DNA of 64,000 nt from an uncultured Lachnospiraceae bacterium (GTDB lineage Bacteria > Bacillota > Clostridia > Lachnospirales > Lachnospiraceae), in the NCBI GenBank assembly GCA_910587935.1, contig CAJUNP010000010.1:1-64000 (forward strand), given 5' to 3'. Shown here piece after piece: positions 44,501-51,380 of the stretch; the first letter of the stretch is position 1, and the number at the start of each line of letters is the position of its first letter. Made by a program: the position numbers and the translations under genes. The notes below the pieces were generated by a model, which ran no database searches, was not told where the DNA came from, and saw only the letters and a program-made list of their open reading frames with translations.

Positions 44501-47500
44501 ACCAGGAAAAAGCAGAGTCTGCGCAGTTCCAACAGATGGACAGAACCTATCTTGCATACCGGGAGCAGGGGCGGGGGCGTTTTGCCATGAGCATGGAGAC
44601 AAAAGCGGAGAATCCGGAAAGAACCATTATAAAACCCGCCGTATATCCCTCCGCAGGAGTGCGTCTGGTAAGCGCGGGCGGCAGACAGTATTTATTCTGG
44701 ATGGACGATATTCTTGCCAGAAGCGCCAACAACCGGGCGGCGCTGGTCTATGCCGTGTCCGAAGACGGTCTGCGCTGGTCGGAGCCCGTGCAGCTTGTGC
44801 CGGAAACGGAAAACGCCACGCCGGACCTTGGCTATGATGTTTACGCGCAGGGGGATAAGATCTATATTCTGTGGCAGGACGGGACCAGAATCCTTTCGGA
44901 AGAAGAGGACGTGCTTGCCATGGCGGAGAGCATGGGCATCCGTACGGCCGTGCTGGATACAGCCAACGACAGCGTAACTGCCGCCAGCATGATCACGGAG
45001 CAACCCGCCTACTACATGCACCCCGGAATCTTTGCACACGGAACCGATACATACGCCTGCTTCGTGGAAAACCTGCTGGAAAGCAGGGATATTGCGGGAA
45101 ACAACACCCATCTTCTATGGTATTCAAAGAATGGCGGCGAACCTGAAAAGAGGGAGCTGCCGCAGAACTGCCAGATTGTAAACATGGATCTGGGATGGTT
45201 TTCAGGACAATGCCGCGCCGTGTGCGAGGCCGACACCGACGGAGACCTGGAGACCGACAGCGACCGGGAAATTCTGGCGGTATCACTGGAAACGGGAGAA
45301 CAGAAATGGCTGACGGACGATACGGTCTGCGACGCATCCCCGCAGATATCGGATTCGGGAATCCTCTATTGGAACAGCGGAAACGCCATTGTTTCCATGG
45401 CAGAACCGGACGGAGAACTTTGGCAGGTGACAGAAGAAGCCGGCCTGGATCATGCCGCTTTCTTTACAACCGTTACAACGCCGGAAGGCCGGGATCAGAT
45501 CCTGTTTGCAGGCAGCGACACGGAAGAAAATAATACGCTGGCCGTTTACGGCATCCGGCAGACGGAGGATCGCGGATACGGAGGGATCGTGCGGCATACA
45601 CAAATAAAAGGAAGTATCCTGCCCGGACTTACGGCGGTATACGGCGGCGGACAGCTTCTGGTCGGCCTTTTGGAAGGAGATTTTCTGGAAGACGGAGGCC
45701 TGCTGAAAGACCTGTGCGTTTACCGGACCGGAGGCCGGACAGATCTTCTGGCGGGAGTGGTAACCTACGATGAAAAAGCGGCGGCTCCCGGTTCCCTCCT
45801 GCCCCTGCAGGTATGGGTGAAGAATCAGGGCAGCGCCATAATACAGAACGCGGATGTCCGTATAAATGATATGCCTGTGGCATCCTTTGAGAATCTCGCC
45901 CTGCAGCCGGGAGAGGAAAGGGAGCTTACGGTGGAAGGCTATATATTGCCGGAAAACCTTTCCGGACCCGCAGAATATACCTTAAGCGTGGACGTGGATC
46001 AAGATGCATGCCCGGAAGACAACCGGACTGTTTTTGGCGTGGGATATCCCGATTTTGCCGTTTCCGCCTCCGTCCGTTTTTTTGAGGGCCATAACTGGAT
46101 CGACGTCATGGTTTCCAATGAAAACCGCTTTGCTTCCGGAGGAATCCTGAAGGTACATAAGGACGCTCCGGACGGGGAAGTGATTTTTGAAACCGGACTG
46201 AAGAACATTACGAAAGAAATCTCCGTGGGACAGACCGTTTCCCTGGAAGCTTACGATTCCCAGTGCATGAATTATTACGTGGAGGCAGTTTGCGATACGG
46301 AAGAAAACAATCTCGGCAACAACGATACCCTTGTGTATGTGGGCTATGGAACCGGGGTGGAATCCCTGCCGGCACAGACGGAGCCGGTAGTTATTACCTC
46401 TCTTGTGCTGGAACCGGAGAATATGACCATGCGTGTGGGAGATACCGCGCAGCTTTCCGTAAAGACGGTTCCCGAGACAGAATCCGGAGCCGGGGAAATC
46501 CTGTGGACTTCCTCAAACCCGAATGTGGCGGACGTAGACGAAAACGGAGCGGTTACAGCGAAAAAGCCGGGAAGCGCCGTGATAACGGCCAGCTGGGAAG
46601 ATCTTTCGGCAGAGTGCAGCGTTACGGTACACGCAGACAGTCTGGAACCCATTACCATTCTTTTTGACACACAAAACAGCCGGCGCTTGGAACCCGTTAC
46701 CGGAATAATGCCCGGCAGCACGGCAAAGCTTCCAGAGCCGGCGGCTGACGGCAATCAGATTTTCATGGGATGGTATACGCTGCCCGAGGGCGGCGAGCCG
46801 GTTACGGAAGAATATATATTTTACAGTTCCGTGACACTGTACGCGCACTGGCAGGAAGCCATGGAAGGGCTGTGGGTGCTGGAACTGCCGCAGGAAACTT
46901 ACTCCGGAGCGGCCATTAAACCAAAGCCCGTGGTATATGACCATGCGGTGCGCCTGACGGAAGGAAAAGACTATACACTTTCCTACAAAAACAACAAAAA
47001 ACCAAACGACGCCTCCGACCAGGCCAAAGCCCCCGCCGTCATCATCAAAGGAAAAGGCAACTACACCGGCAGCGTTACCGCCGTCTTTTCCATCCTCCCC
47101 AAGAACCTTGAGGACACCGATATCCTGACGGAAGACCTGACCGTGGTCTGTAACGGCAAGCTGCAAAAACCCGTTCCGGTAGTAACCCGGAACGGAAAGA
47201 AACTCAAAAACAAAACCGATTTCATCCTCGAATACCCGGATACCGCAGACGGAGCCTATAAGCTTCCCGGCGTATATACCATAAAAATCAAGGCAAAACA
47301 GGGCGGCGGCTACGCCGGGGAACGCACCGTGAACCTGACCATTCTGCCCGAAACCAGCGTGCCGGTGTCCAAGCTGACCGTTGCCCGGATTCCTGCCGCA
47401 GCCTACAAGGAAGGCGTTCCCGCCGAGCCATCCCTGACCGTAAAATACAAAGGGAAAAAGCTGGAACAAGGCGTGGACTATTCCGTAACCTACCAGGATA

Positions 47501-48678
47501 ACGAACAGGCGGGAACCGCCAAAGCGGTTCTGACCGGACTGAACGGCAGCGACTATTCCTACGTGGGAACCAGAATCATAACCTTTAAGATTACCGGAAC
47601 CCCCATTTCCCGTGCGCGGATTACAGTGCGGACCGGGGAAGGATTAGAATATGACGGAACTGTCATAAAACCTGCGGTCACCGTAACGGCTTCCGCCGGA
47701 GGACAGGAAACGACACTCCGGGAAAATACGGATTATACCGTGGAATACGGAGCCAATACCAAAGCCGGAAAAGGAACCGTCCGGATAAAAGGAATGGGCG
47801 GCTATACGGGAACCGTAAAAAAGACCTTTACCATAAAACCCTATAGCATTAACAAAGACAAAATCACCGTTGCGGACCGGGACACCCTGACCGCCGTTTA
47901 CGAAAAAGCGGGAGCCAGGCCGGAGATACGCCTGTATTTTGACGGAAAAGAGCTGACAGCCGGGACGGACTATACCATAAGCTGTAAGAACAATAAAAAG
48001 ACCGCCGGCCGGGAGGAAAGCAAGGCGCCCACCGTTACCGTCAGAGGAAAAGGCAATTTTACGGGAAGCCTCAGCCTGCCCTTTGAAATAACGAAGAAAT
48101 CTCTGGCGCAGGATATTCCCGACGTGGTTGTCATAACCGCGGCAGACGTAACCCTGAACAGTAAAGGGAATTACCGGACGAAACTGACGGTCCGGGATGC
48201 TGCGGGAAAGAAACTGACAGAAAAGAAGGACTATACGGTTACCGGCTATTACCTGGACGACGGAAGCGGCCGGGAGCTGCCCGCAAAAGCGGAGCTTACG
48301 CCGGGAACCGTACTGAAAGCGGTTCTGCAAGGAACCGGCAATTATTGCGGCACGGCGGAGGTATCCTACCGGGTAACCGGAAACAGTCTGGCAAAGGTAA
48401 GCTTTAAGATCAGTCCGCAGACCTACACCGGGGAAGAAATCCGGTTCACCGAAGAGGACATGAACAATCCGCAGATTCTGAAGGTAAGCGCAGGAAAAGG
48501 AAAAACGCCGCCTGTGTACGGAACGGATTATATCATCACCGGCTACAGCCATAACCGGGAAAAAGGCAAGGCGTCCGTAACCTTTAAAGGAATCAGCGAC
48601 GCCTGGGGAGGAAGCAGAACCGTGACCTTCCGGATTACCTCGAAGAAAATGAAATGGTTCTGGGATCTGCTTGGATGA
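41569..48678 (+). CDS. Giant secreted BspA-like leucine-rich-repeat protein
   Basis: The protein has 2369 residues from a GTG 8 nt after GGAGG. A signal peptide (~1-31) is followed by 11-13 LRR_5 repeats at ~140-455, each 24 residues (LPEGLTSIGEYAFFGC type), a carboxypeptidase-regulatory-like module (~495-570), a long region of unknown fold (to ~975), a propeller-like region (~975-1360), a CARDB-like region with repeated Asn-rich strands (~1390-1595), BIG2 (~1606-1690), Flg_new (~1693-1763) and about six YTLSYKNNKK-type repeats shared with the preceding protein, ending KKMKWFWDLLG. No LPXTG is present. BspA-like LRR proteins bind host matrix or other bacteria. The gap to the upstream gene is 37 nt, so the two probably form an operon. 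Confidence 0.85.
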   Translation: MRKMKKVYRMISLALVWALVVGNEGNVAFASTVEDMVSGNQSSVSEADTGTDVPEDTEQSEAEDESVNIGEMPDRNIQAGNVVGGDCGAQGDNLKWSLDLGTGVLTISGRGEMEDYEGDEEWIGENSTAPWFEYNDVMNTLILPEGLTSIGRYAFSSCSGFNGELRLPEGLTSIGEYAFFGCGGFSGELRLPEGLTSIGEYAFTFCNGFRGELRLPESLTSIGGYAFCTCDGFSGELRLPEGLTSIGEYAFTFCDGLSGELKLPEGLTSIEEAAFSDCSGFSGELRLPEGLTRIGRFAFSDCSGFSGKLRLPEGLMSIGEHAFFGCSGFSGELRLPESLASIGGGAFYGCNGFRGELRLPESLTSVGNFVFCDCSGFSGELKLPEGLTSIGEYAFARCGGLIGDIIIPVKVTQIGAGAFSDCSGLEGYKVYFGSNISSIGNRAFHYYHNSEKAGIPINITIVCPAKSYAEKWATENGFNVQTINETIDSSTYRLGGDKAGIVVFDRGTRKVIKNAVITDGAEQYTDAEVIAVPVAGDQPERKKLTISAEGYYSVSKSVKLQKGRITHVDLLAQNDTNTFGILSAGAVCAGRDYDLLSEKLSLAYIPDAYSDEDASVGNVLEETAVILVEAAGDIVNYELLQDGKVIDSDSKGQLEFKVVTHVDDTEYFVPVTTKLVNGKPVTLRITDRQGNQDTKELGIKISRNFYTNAEKQVQEGNLTIGKKIKMKIPEDIPLVGGGTIDLGFDDDFIAPVEIEVEESGKVRVSFNKEPDIPLNEYEEIYKGLSKRAERNSNKIKNNLGGAVKRFKAGYFSAEGKVCGYGEGNISELETGSFTVKLGLLAEIEGKGGYKQYFFVGFVPINIFVEGSVSCKPELEGSLTFKNWKINGFDLTGGGMNIKVGLTGGGGVGAGLEVNASLSGSANYQIKPARNYQKLWLEASGKVSVSVGWFEKVLWKSKKYTRVLYESGFNKKTASLGANQEKAESAQFQQMDRTYLAYREQGRGRFAMSMETKAENPERTIIKPAVYPSAGVRLVSAGGRQYLFWMDDILARSANNRAALVYAVSEDGLRWSEPVQLVPETENATPDLGYDVYAQGDKIYILWQDGTRILSEEEDVLAMAESMGIRTAVLDTANDSVTAASMITEQPAYYMHPGIFAHGTDTYACFVENLLESRDIAGNNTHLLWYSKNGGEPEKRELPQNCQIVNMDLGWFSGQCRAVCEADTDGDLETDSDREILAVSLETGEQKWLTDDTVCDASPQISDSGILYWNSGNAIVSMAEPDGELWQVTEEAGLDHAAFFTTVTTPEGRDQILFAGSDTEENNTLAVYGIRQTEDRGYGGIVRHTQIKGSILPGLTAVYGGGQLLVGLLEGDFLEDGGLLKDLCVYRTGGRTDLLAGVVTYDEKAAAPGSLLPLQVWVKNQGSAIIQNADVRINDMPVASFENLALQPGEERELTVEGYILPENLSGPAEYTLSVDVDQDACPEDNRTVFGVGYPDFAVSASVRFFEGHNWIDVMVSNENRFASGGILKVHKDAPDGEVIFETGLKNITKEISVGQTVSLEAYDSQCMNYYVEAVCDTEENNLGNNDTLVYVGYGTGVESLPAQTEPVVITSLVLEPENMTMRVGDTAQLSVKTVPETESGAGEILWTSSNPNVADVDENGAVTAKKPGSAVITASWEDLSAECSVTVHADSLEPITILFDTQNSRRLEPVTGIMPGSTAKLPEPAADGNQIFMGWYTLPEGGEPVTEEYIFYSSVTLYAHWQEAMEGLWVLELPQETYSGAAIKPKPVVYDHAVRLTEGKDYTLSYKNNKKPNDASDQAKAPAVIIKGKGNYTGSVTAVFSILPKNLEDTDILTEDLTVVCNGKLQKPVPVVTRNGKKLKNKTDFILEYPDTADGAYKLPGVYTIKIKAKQGGGYAGERTVNLTILPETSVPVSKLTVARIPAAAYKEGVPAEPSLTVKYKGKKLEQGVDYSVTYQDNEQAGTAKAVLTGLNGSDYSYVGTRIITFKITGTPISRARITVRTGEGLEYDGTVIKPAVTVTASAGGQETTLRENTDYTVEYGANTKAGKGTVRIKGMGGYTGTVKKTFTIKPYSINKDKITVADRDTLTAVYEKAGARPEIRLYFDGKELTAGTDYTISCKNNKKTAGREESKAPTVTVRGKGNFTGSLSLPFEITKKSLAQDIPDVVVITAADVTLNSKGNYRTKLTVRDAAGKKLTEKKDYTVTGYYLDDGSGRELPAKAELTPGTVLKAVLQGTGNYCGTAEVSYRVTGNSLAKVSFKISPQTYTGEEIRFTEEDMNNPQILKVSAGKGKTPPVYGTDYIITGYSHNREKGKASVTFKGISDAWGGSRTVTFRITSKKMKWFWDLLG
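41986..42855 (+). repeat. Tandem 72-bp LRR-coding repeats
   Basis: The unit recurs exactly every 72 bp (for example GAAGG at 42001 and 42073) with high nucleotide identity over 11 copies and two diverged ones. All copies stay in frame, so slippage or recombination would add or remove whole 24-residue repeats. Confidence 0.85.
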
Positions 48679-48692
48679 TCCCGGAACCGCAA
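48364..48692 (+). repeat. 329-bp direct repeat, copy 1 (end of the giant LRR gene)
   Basis: This segment covers the last ~105 codons, the stop and 14 nt after it. It is repeated at 49495-49823 with about 11 differences, all in the first ~200 bp, while the last ~130 bp are identical. Confidence 0.9.
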
Positions 48693-48711
48693 ATAATAAT
48701 AAAATATTTGT

Positions 48712-48740
48712 TTGACATATTCTTTGCAATTTCATATAAT
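48712..48740 (+). promoter_or_regulatory. Consensus promoter of candidate type III TA locus
   Basis: TTGACA (48712-48717), a 17-nt spacer and TATAAT (48735-48740) form a perfect consensus sigma-A promoter, the best in the window. Transcription would start near 48747. Confidence 0.88.
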
Positions 48741-48746
48741 ACTATC

Positions 48747-48901
48747 AGAGACGGAGCAATCCGTCATCAAAAATATTGTTCGCACACCGTCTGCGACTAA
48801 TAAATATGCGGTTCGAAAATATTGCTCGCTTACCGGAAGCGTCTAATAAATGTCCGGTTTGAAAATTCCAGCCTTATCGCTTAGTCGATAAGGCTATTTT
48901 T
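48747..48901 (+). ncRNA. Candidate type III antitoxin RNA (46-nt tandem repeats)
   Basis: The leader contains a GACGGA-GCAA-TCCGTC hairpin, then two imperfect copies of a ~46-nt unit (AAAATATTG at 48770 and 48816; CTAATAAAT and CGGTT in each) and the first bases of a third (AAAATT at 48862). A terminator then precedes the protein gene. Promoter, short tandem RNA repeats, leaky terminator and toxin gene is the defining order of type III toxin-antitoxin loci, where the repeat RNA is cut by the toxin and folds into inhibitory pseudoknots. Confidence 0.6.
48870..48901 (+). terminator. Terminator between antitoxin repeats and toxin gene
   Basis: AGCCTTATCG-CTTAGT-CGATAAGGCT is followed by ATTTTTA. 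Its position just before the ribosome site of the 48916 gene suits partial read-through that sets the RNA-to-protein ratio. Confidence 0.85.
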
Positions 48902-48915
48902 ACGGGGAGAACATC

Positions 48916-49299
48916 ATGGAATATTTCTACTGTATGCGTGATGAAAAAACATCCCTGCTTTGGCTGGTTCCCCTCAGCAGCCGTGTTGAAAAGTTTCAGG
49001 CAATTTATGATAAACAGATTGAAAAGTATGGCAACTGCCTGACTGTTGTTATGGGAGAATATGACGGAAAGCAGGCGGCATTTCTTTTACAGAATATGTT
49101 TCCGATTACAGAGAAGTACCTTGACCATATACATACCCGCAATAACAACCCTGTACCCGTCAAATATGCCATACAGACTGAGATACGTACAAAAATAAAG
49201 CGTATACTGCAACTCCATGCCCGTGGAAAAAAGATTGTTTTCCCTGATATTTCAAAGCTTGAACGCCTGATGTTGGAAGAAGCCACGCTTGCTGAATAA
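48916..49299 (+). CDS. ToxN/CptN/TenpN-like endoribonuclease toxin (type III TA candidate)
   Basis: The protein has 127 residues with GGGGAGA 6-7 nt before the ATG. The pattern LLWLVPLSSRVEKF, the central VVMGEYDGKQAAFLLQNMFP followed by ITEKYLDH, and a C-terminal helix with a Lys/Arg cluster (IKRILQLHARGKKI) fit the order of motifs in ToxN-family RNases (P-L-S-S strand, M-x-P segment, basic C-terminal helix). I recognise it by pattern and by the repeat RNA upstream, not by a search. It should cleave mRNAs and be held inactive by the repeat RNA. It is followed by a weak CAGA/TCTG stem with seven Ts (49302-49324). Confidence 0.6.
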   Translation: MEYFYCMRDEKTSLLWLVPLSSRVEKFQAIYDKQIEKYGNCLTVVMGEYDGKQAAFLLQNMFPITEKYLDHIHTRNNNPVPVKYAIQTEIRTKIKRILQLHARGKKIVFPDISKLERLMLEEATLAE

Positions 49300-49364
49300 C
49301 CGCAGACATGGCTTCTGTTTTTTTACAGTTCCCTATAATCCCCCATATAGTGTTAGTACTAATA

Positions 49365-49490
49365 TATCAACTTATTAAATTGTTTAATGGTGCTGGGTAT
49401 TCGGTGTATTTAGATTGGATTAATGATCCGGAATCGGATAGAGGGCATGTGACAGATTTAACGGCTCAGCTTTTGCGAAAAAGGATGAGA
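49365..49490 (+). pseudogene. TIR-domain protein fragment
   Basis: One frame reads YQLIKLFNGAGYSVYLDWIN and continues DPESDRGHVTDLTAQLLRKR, matching the second strand and helix region of bacterial TIR domains (GYSVYxDWIxDPxLDR...TAxxLRxRM). It has no start, no N-terminal strand and no catalytic half. It runs directly into the duplicated surface-gene segment at 49495. I read it as a piece of a defence-type TIR gene trapped by recombination. Confidence 0.6.
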
Positions 49491-49494
49491 TTTT

Positions 49495-49809
49495 TCCTAC
49501 CGGGTAACCGGAAACAGTCTGACAAAGGTAAGTTTTAAGATCAGCCCGCAGACCTACACCGGAGAAGAAATTCGGTTTACCGAAGAGGACATGAACAATC
49601 CGCAGATTCTGAAGATAAGCGCAGGAAAAGGAAAGACGCCGCCGGTGTACGGAACGGATTATATCATCACCGGCTACAGCCGCAACCGGGAAAAAGGCAA
49701 GGCGTCCGTAACCTTTAAAGGAATCAGCGACGCCTGGGGAGGAAGCAGAACCGTGACCTTCCGGATTACCTCGAAGAAAATGAAATGGTTCTGGGATCTG
49801 CTTGGATGA
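49495..49809 (+). pseudogene. Orphan C-terminal module of the giant surface protein
   Basis: Within the second repeat copy the surface-protein frame is intact for 104 codons up to SKKMKWFWDLLG and TGA, but it has no start, signal peptide or upstream domains. An internal ATG at 49591 could give 72 residues, but no ribosome site supports it. It may act as a donor or recipient for recombination with the 3' end of the upstream gene, consistent with the identical last ~130 bp. Confidence 0.75.
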
Positions 49810-49823
49810 TCCCGGAACCGCAA
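49495..49823 (+). repeat. 329-bp direct repeat, copy 2
   Basis: This duplicates 48364-48692 and is offset by 1131 bp. The two copies bracket the type III TA candidate and the TIR fragment (48693-49494). Confidence 0.9.
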
Positions 49824-49891
49824 CAGCATAAGCAGATAAAAGCTCATCCCCGTTTTCCGGCGGCAATTACAAGTGGGAAAAATAAAATCAA

Positions 49892-49920
49892 TTGTACATG
49901 GCTTGAATCAATGATACAAT
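49892..49920 (+). promoter_or_regulatory. Promoter of the methylase-HNH operon
   Basis: TTGTAC (49892-49897) and TACAAT (49915-49920) are spaced by 17 nt, 34 nt before the ATG at 49954. Confidence 0.7.
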
Positions 49921-49953
49921 AATATAAAAAATGTGTATGTGGAGAACCGTACA

Positions 49954-51354
49954 ATGGATACCCGGTGTCAGCAGTTTACATCTCGGGAAACAGTCGGCGA
50001 AATGCTGGATTTCCTGGGATACAGGCAAAATTTATACGGAAAAACACTGTTGGAAAATTCCTGTGGAGAAGGGAATATTCTTTGTATTGCTGTGGAACGT
50101 TATATTCAGGATGCATTGACTCAGGGGTATACCACGGATGATATCGTTTCAGGCCTTGAAAGAGATATTTACGGAGTCGAGATTGTAAAGAAAACCTATG
50201 AAAAATGTCTTGCAAATCTGGATCAGGTTGCCGACAGATACGGCTTGTGCAAAGTACGTTGGAAGATTATCAGAGGGGATGTTTTAAAGTGCCCCTTCAA
50301 TATTAAATTTGACTATATTGTGGGGAATCCGCCGTACATTTCCTATCGTAATCTTGAACCGGAAAACAGAGAATACATAAAACTGAAATATCGTACCTGT
50401 CAAAAGGGTAAGCCGGACTATTGCTATGCCTTTATAGAAAATGCAATTCATTATCTGGCGAAAGAGGGCAGAATGGTGTATTTGGTTCCCAATAGCATAT
50501 ATAAGAATGTGTATGCCGGAGATTTGCGGGAATTGATGCTGCAGTACATTGTGGAAATAAGAGATTATCCGAACCGGAAGTTATTTCATGACGCCATGAC
50601 GTCTTCAGCCGTTATGCTGCTTCAGAATGGGAAATATATAGAAAAATTACGGTATGCAAATATTCCGGGGAATAAACAGGTAATGATTAATAAAGGAAAT
50701 CTGGCTGACAAATGGATTTTTGATAAAGCGGGTGTTTCCCAGAATGAAGCATGTTTTGCAGATTATTTTAAGGCGTCGATGGCAGTTGCGACACAAAGAA
50801 ATAATATTTTTGTAATTGATGACAAAATAAAAGAAGAGTATGGCATTGAAAGAGGGGCGCTGCGTTCCGCCGTGAGTCCGAGAAATCAGAAATACGGAAA
50901 TAAAGAATATATCATATTTCCCTATATGTTGAGAAATCATAAAGTATTCAATTACAGTGAAGAGGCTTATAAGAAAAAATATCCGGGAACATACAAGTAT
51001 TTGGAAAAGAATAAAGAAGAGCTTGATAAAAGAGCTGCTGATAAATCGGCAAAATGGTTTGAGTTTGGAAGAAGCCAGGCCGTTCAGAATATGAATAGGG
51101 AGAAGCTGCTGATATCGACCGTAGTTACAAATGAGGTGGATGTATACGATGTGAGCTGCCGGGCCGTTCCCTATGCCGGGATTTATATTATTTCAGACAA
51201 GGGATACGATTTGAAGCTGGCAAAAAAGATCTTAAAAAGCAAATCTTTTTTACAATATATCAGAGGAATCGGGACGCCCGCCAGCGGAAAATCTCTCCGC
51301 ATTACTGCAAACGATATAAACGGATTCAAATTTTCATTGGATAATTTAGAGTAG
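49954..51354 (+). CDS. N6-adenine DNA methyltransferase (Eco57I/TaqI-like)
   Basis: The protein has 466 residues from the ATG 7 nt after GGAGAA. The SAM-binding motif I is LLENSCGEGNIL (residues 32-43) and the catalytic motif IV is N125-P-P-Y128 (VGNPPYISY), the gamma-class N6-adenine arrangement. The region after ~250 resembles the target-recognition part of TaqI/Eco57I-type enzymes (WFEFGRSQAV, SGKSLRITANDINGF). There is no nuclease domain and no separate specificity subunit. It is first in a four-gene operon and probably marks host DNA so that the partner HNH nuclease or ATPase can tell self from foreign. Confidence 0.85.
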   Translation: MDTRCQQFTSRETVGEMLDFLGYRQNLYGKTLLENSCGEGNILCIAVERYIQDALTQGYTTDDIVSGLERDIYGVEIVKKTYEKCLANLDQVADRYGLCKVRWKIIRGDVLKCPFNIKFDYIVGNPPYISYRNLEPENREYIKLKYRTCQKGKPDYCYAFIENAIHYLAKEGRMVYLVPNSIYKNVYAGDLRELMLQYIVEIRDYPNRKLFHDAMTSSAVMLLQNGKYIEKLRYANIPGNKQVMINKGNLADKWIFDKAGVSQNEACFADYFKASMAVATQRNNIFVIDDKIKEEYGIERGALRSAVSPRNQKYGNKEYIIFPYMLRNHKVFNYSEEAYKKKYPGTYKYLEKNKEELDKRAADKSAKWFEFGRSQAVQNMNREKLLISTVVTNEVDVYDVSCRAVPYAGIYIISDKGYDLKLAKKILKSKSFLQYIRGIGTPASGKSLRITANDINGFKFSLDNLE

Positions 51355-51380
51355 AATTAAACAACACATGGGGAGCGCGA

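Noticed and set aside
36399..48678. LPXTG sorting signals in the two giant proteins
   Set aside because: Neither C-terminus has LPXTG-like residues, a hydrophobic helix or a positive tail; both end in WFW motifs.
48747..48870. CRISPR-like short repeats
   Set aside because: Only about two copies with no spacers, preceded by a promoter and followed by a terminator and gene; the type III antitoxin reading fits better.
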